In this document: positions 63,467-64,000 of the stretch, piece by piece
Layout: the number at the start of each line of letters is the position of its first letter
Numbering within the stretch: position 1 is the first letter of the stretch
Source of the DNA: Actinophytocola sp050699935
GTDB taxonomy: Bacteria; Actinomycetota; Actinomycetes; Mycobacteriales; Pseudonocardiaceae
Length of the DNA stretch: 64,000 bases
Direction: 5' to 3'
NCBI RefSeq assembly: GCF_050699935.1
Contig: NZ_JBOHGB010000014.1
Coordinates: forward strand, 1-64,000
Notes under the pieces: model-generated
The model's database searches: none
The model's input: the letters and a program-made list of their open reading frames with translations, nothing else
Told to the model about the DNA's origin: nothing
Program-made: the position numbers and the translations under genes

Positions 63467-64000
63467 TGTCATCAGTGGCGAACCTGCGTTTGGGTTGCGA
63501 CGTCGGTGGAACGTTCACCGACTTCATTCTGTTCGACCCAGACACCGGCAAAGCGGTGGCGCACAAGCGTCTCACCACCCCGGACAACCCGGCGAACGCC
63601 GTGTTGTCCGGCCTCGGGGACCTGGAGGCACGACAACCGGGCACGCTGGCCGCGGTACGGCACGTCATCCACGGCACCACTCTCGCGATCAACGCGGTGA
63701 TCGAGCGGAGCGGGCCGACGACGGCACTCGTCACCACCCGCGGCTTTCGCGACGTGCTGGAGATGCGCCGGCACATGCGCGACGACGTCTATGACATCGT
63801 CGGCAGTCACACGCCGCCGCTGGTGCCCCGCGACCTGCGGCTCGAGATCCGGGAGCGGATGTCCAAGGACGGCGAGTCGCTCGTCCCGGTCGACCCGGCC
63901 GAAGTCCGGCAGATCGCGCAGCGGCTGCGCGATCTCGGCGTGCGGAGCGTGGCGGTCGTGCTGCTGCACGCCTACGCGTACCCGGCCCACGAGCGCCAGA
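63466..64000 (+). CDS. hyuA: hydantoinase/oxoprolinase subunit A, N-terminal part (runs off the window)
   Basis: 178 codons are visible. GCDVGGTFTDFILFDPDTGKAVAHKRLTTPDNPANAV is the HyuA/oxoprolinase start with its DxGGTFTD ATP-binding motif. HVIHGTTLAINAVIERSGPTTALVTTRGFRDVLEMRRHMRDDVYD follows. The full protein has about 680-700 aa and usually pairs with HyuB. These enzymes open lactam or N-methylhydantoin rings with ATP. GTG at 63466 shares a base with the ABC gene stop. Confidence 0.92.
   Translation, partial: MSSVANLRLGCDVGGTFTDFILFDPDTGKAVAHKRLTTPDNPANAVLSGLGDLEARQPGTLAAVRHVIHGTTLAINAVIERSGPTTALVTTRGFRDVLEMRRHMRDDVYDIVGSHTPPLVPRDLRLEIRERMSKDGESLVPVDPAEVRQIAQRLRDLGVRSVAVVLLHAYAYPAHERQ

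Overview
The window is high-GC DNA (about 70 percent by eye) with GTG starts, tightly overlapping genes and F420/LLM-type and MerR/MerB-type genes. This fits an actinomycete, probably of the Pseudonocardiales (Saccharopolyspora/Amycolatopsis-like); that placement is inference, since no rRNA or species marker is present.

Layout. (1) 0.66-15.9 kb: a complete type I-E CRISPR-Cas locus on the minus strand (cas3, cas8e, cse2, cas7e, cas5e, cas6e, cas1, cas2) between two arrays. CRISPR1 has 12 repeats and is transcribed leftward from a leader overlapping the end of cas2. CRISPR2 has 41 repeats and is transcribed rightward from a leader beside cas3; an IS21-family element with a 5-bp target duplication splits it, inside a spacer that is itself a duplicate. 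Between cas3 and cas8e lies a 113-bp structured element that looks like a degenerate repeat-spacer-repeat. Its short pseudo-spacer matches a site about 85 nt upstream that carries an AAG PAM, the architecture of a crRNA-like regulator. (2) 16-17 kb: non-coding DNA with 3' halves of tRNA-Lys and tRNA-Ala genes (integration scars). (3) 17.1-32.1 kb: a compact eight-gene minus-strand operon: alpha/beta hydrolase, TIR-STAND-TPR protein, TPR/zinc protein, 1,720-aa CHAT-protease-TPR protein, degenerate J-like protein, GrpE, DnaK with a zinc ribbon, and a degenerate Hsp70. Seven of its boundaries overlap or are only a few bases apart. This chaperone-protease-NTPase set beside CRISPR-Cas and att scars is the best candidate for an undescribed defence or conflict system. 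(4) 32.3-34.6 kb: katG remnant, decayed IS3 element and a tRNA-Val 3' scar. (5) 34.9-45.7 kb: PadR/ABC-2 exporter, an ArsR-led operon (hydrolase, ArsM-like methyltransferase, DUF1772-like protein, rhodanese), merR-merB, a broken ABC exporter, an IS110 remnant and a MarR/methyltransferase pair. (6) 45.7-48.7 kb: TniA/TniB/TniQ transposition genes, truncated and frameshifted. (7) 48.8-54.1 kb: DUF4389 protein, quinone oxidoreductase/TetR pair, recombinase and P450 relics and an unknown two-gene unit. (8) 54.3 kb to the end: an amide/cyclic-amide catabolic cluster (CoA-transferase, GntR, LLM oxidoreductase, hydantoinase, nitrilase-family amidase, MmgE/PrpD protein, isochorismatase-like hydrolase, PotA-type ABC ATPase, HyuA start).

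A recurring caution: many frame breaks in this window can be repaired by adding or removing one base in a run of C, G or A. Several apparent pseudogenes may therefore be sequencing errors. Each is flagged in its entry.
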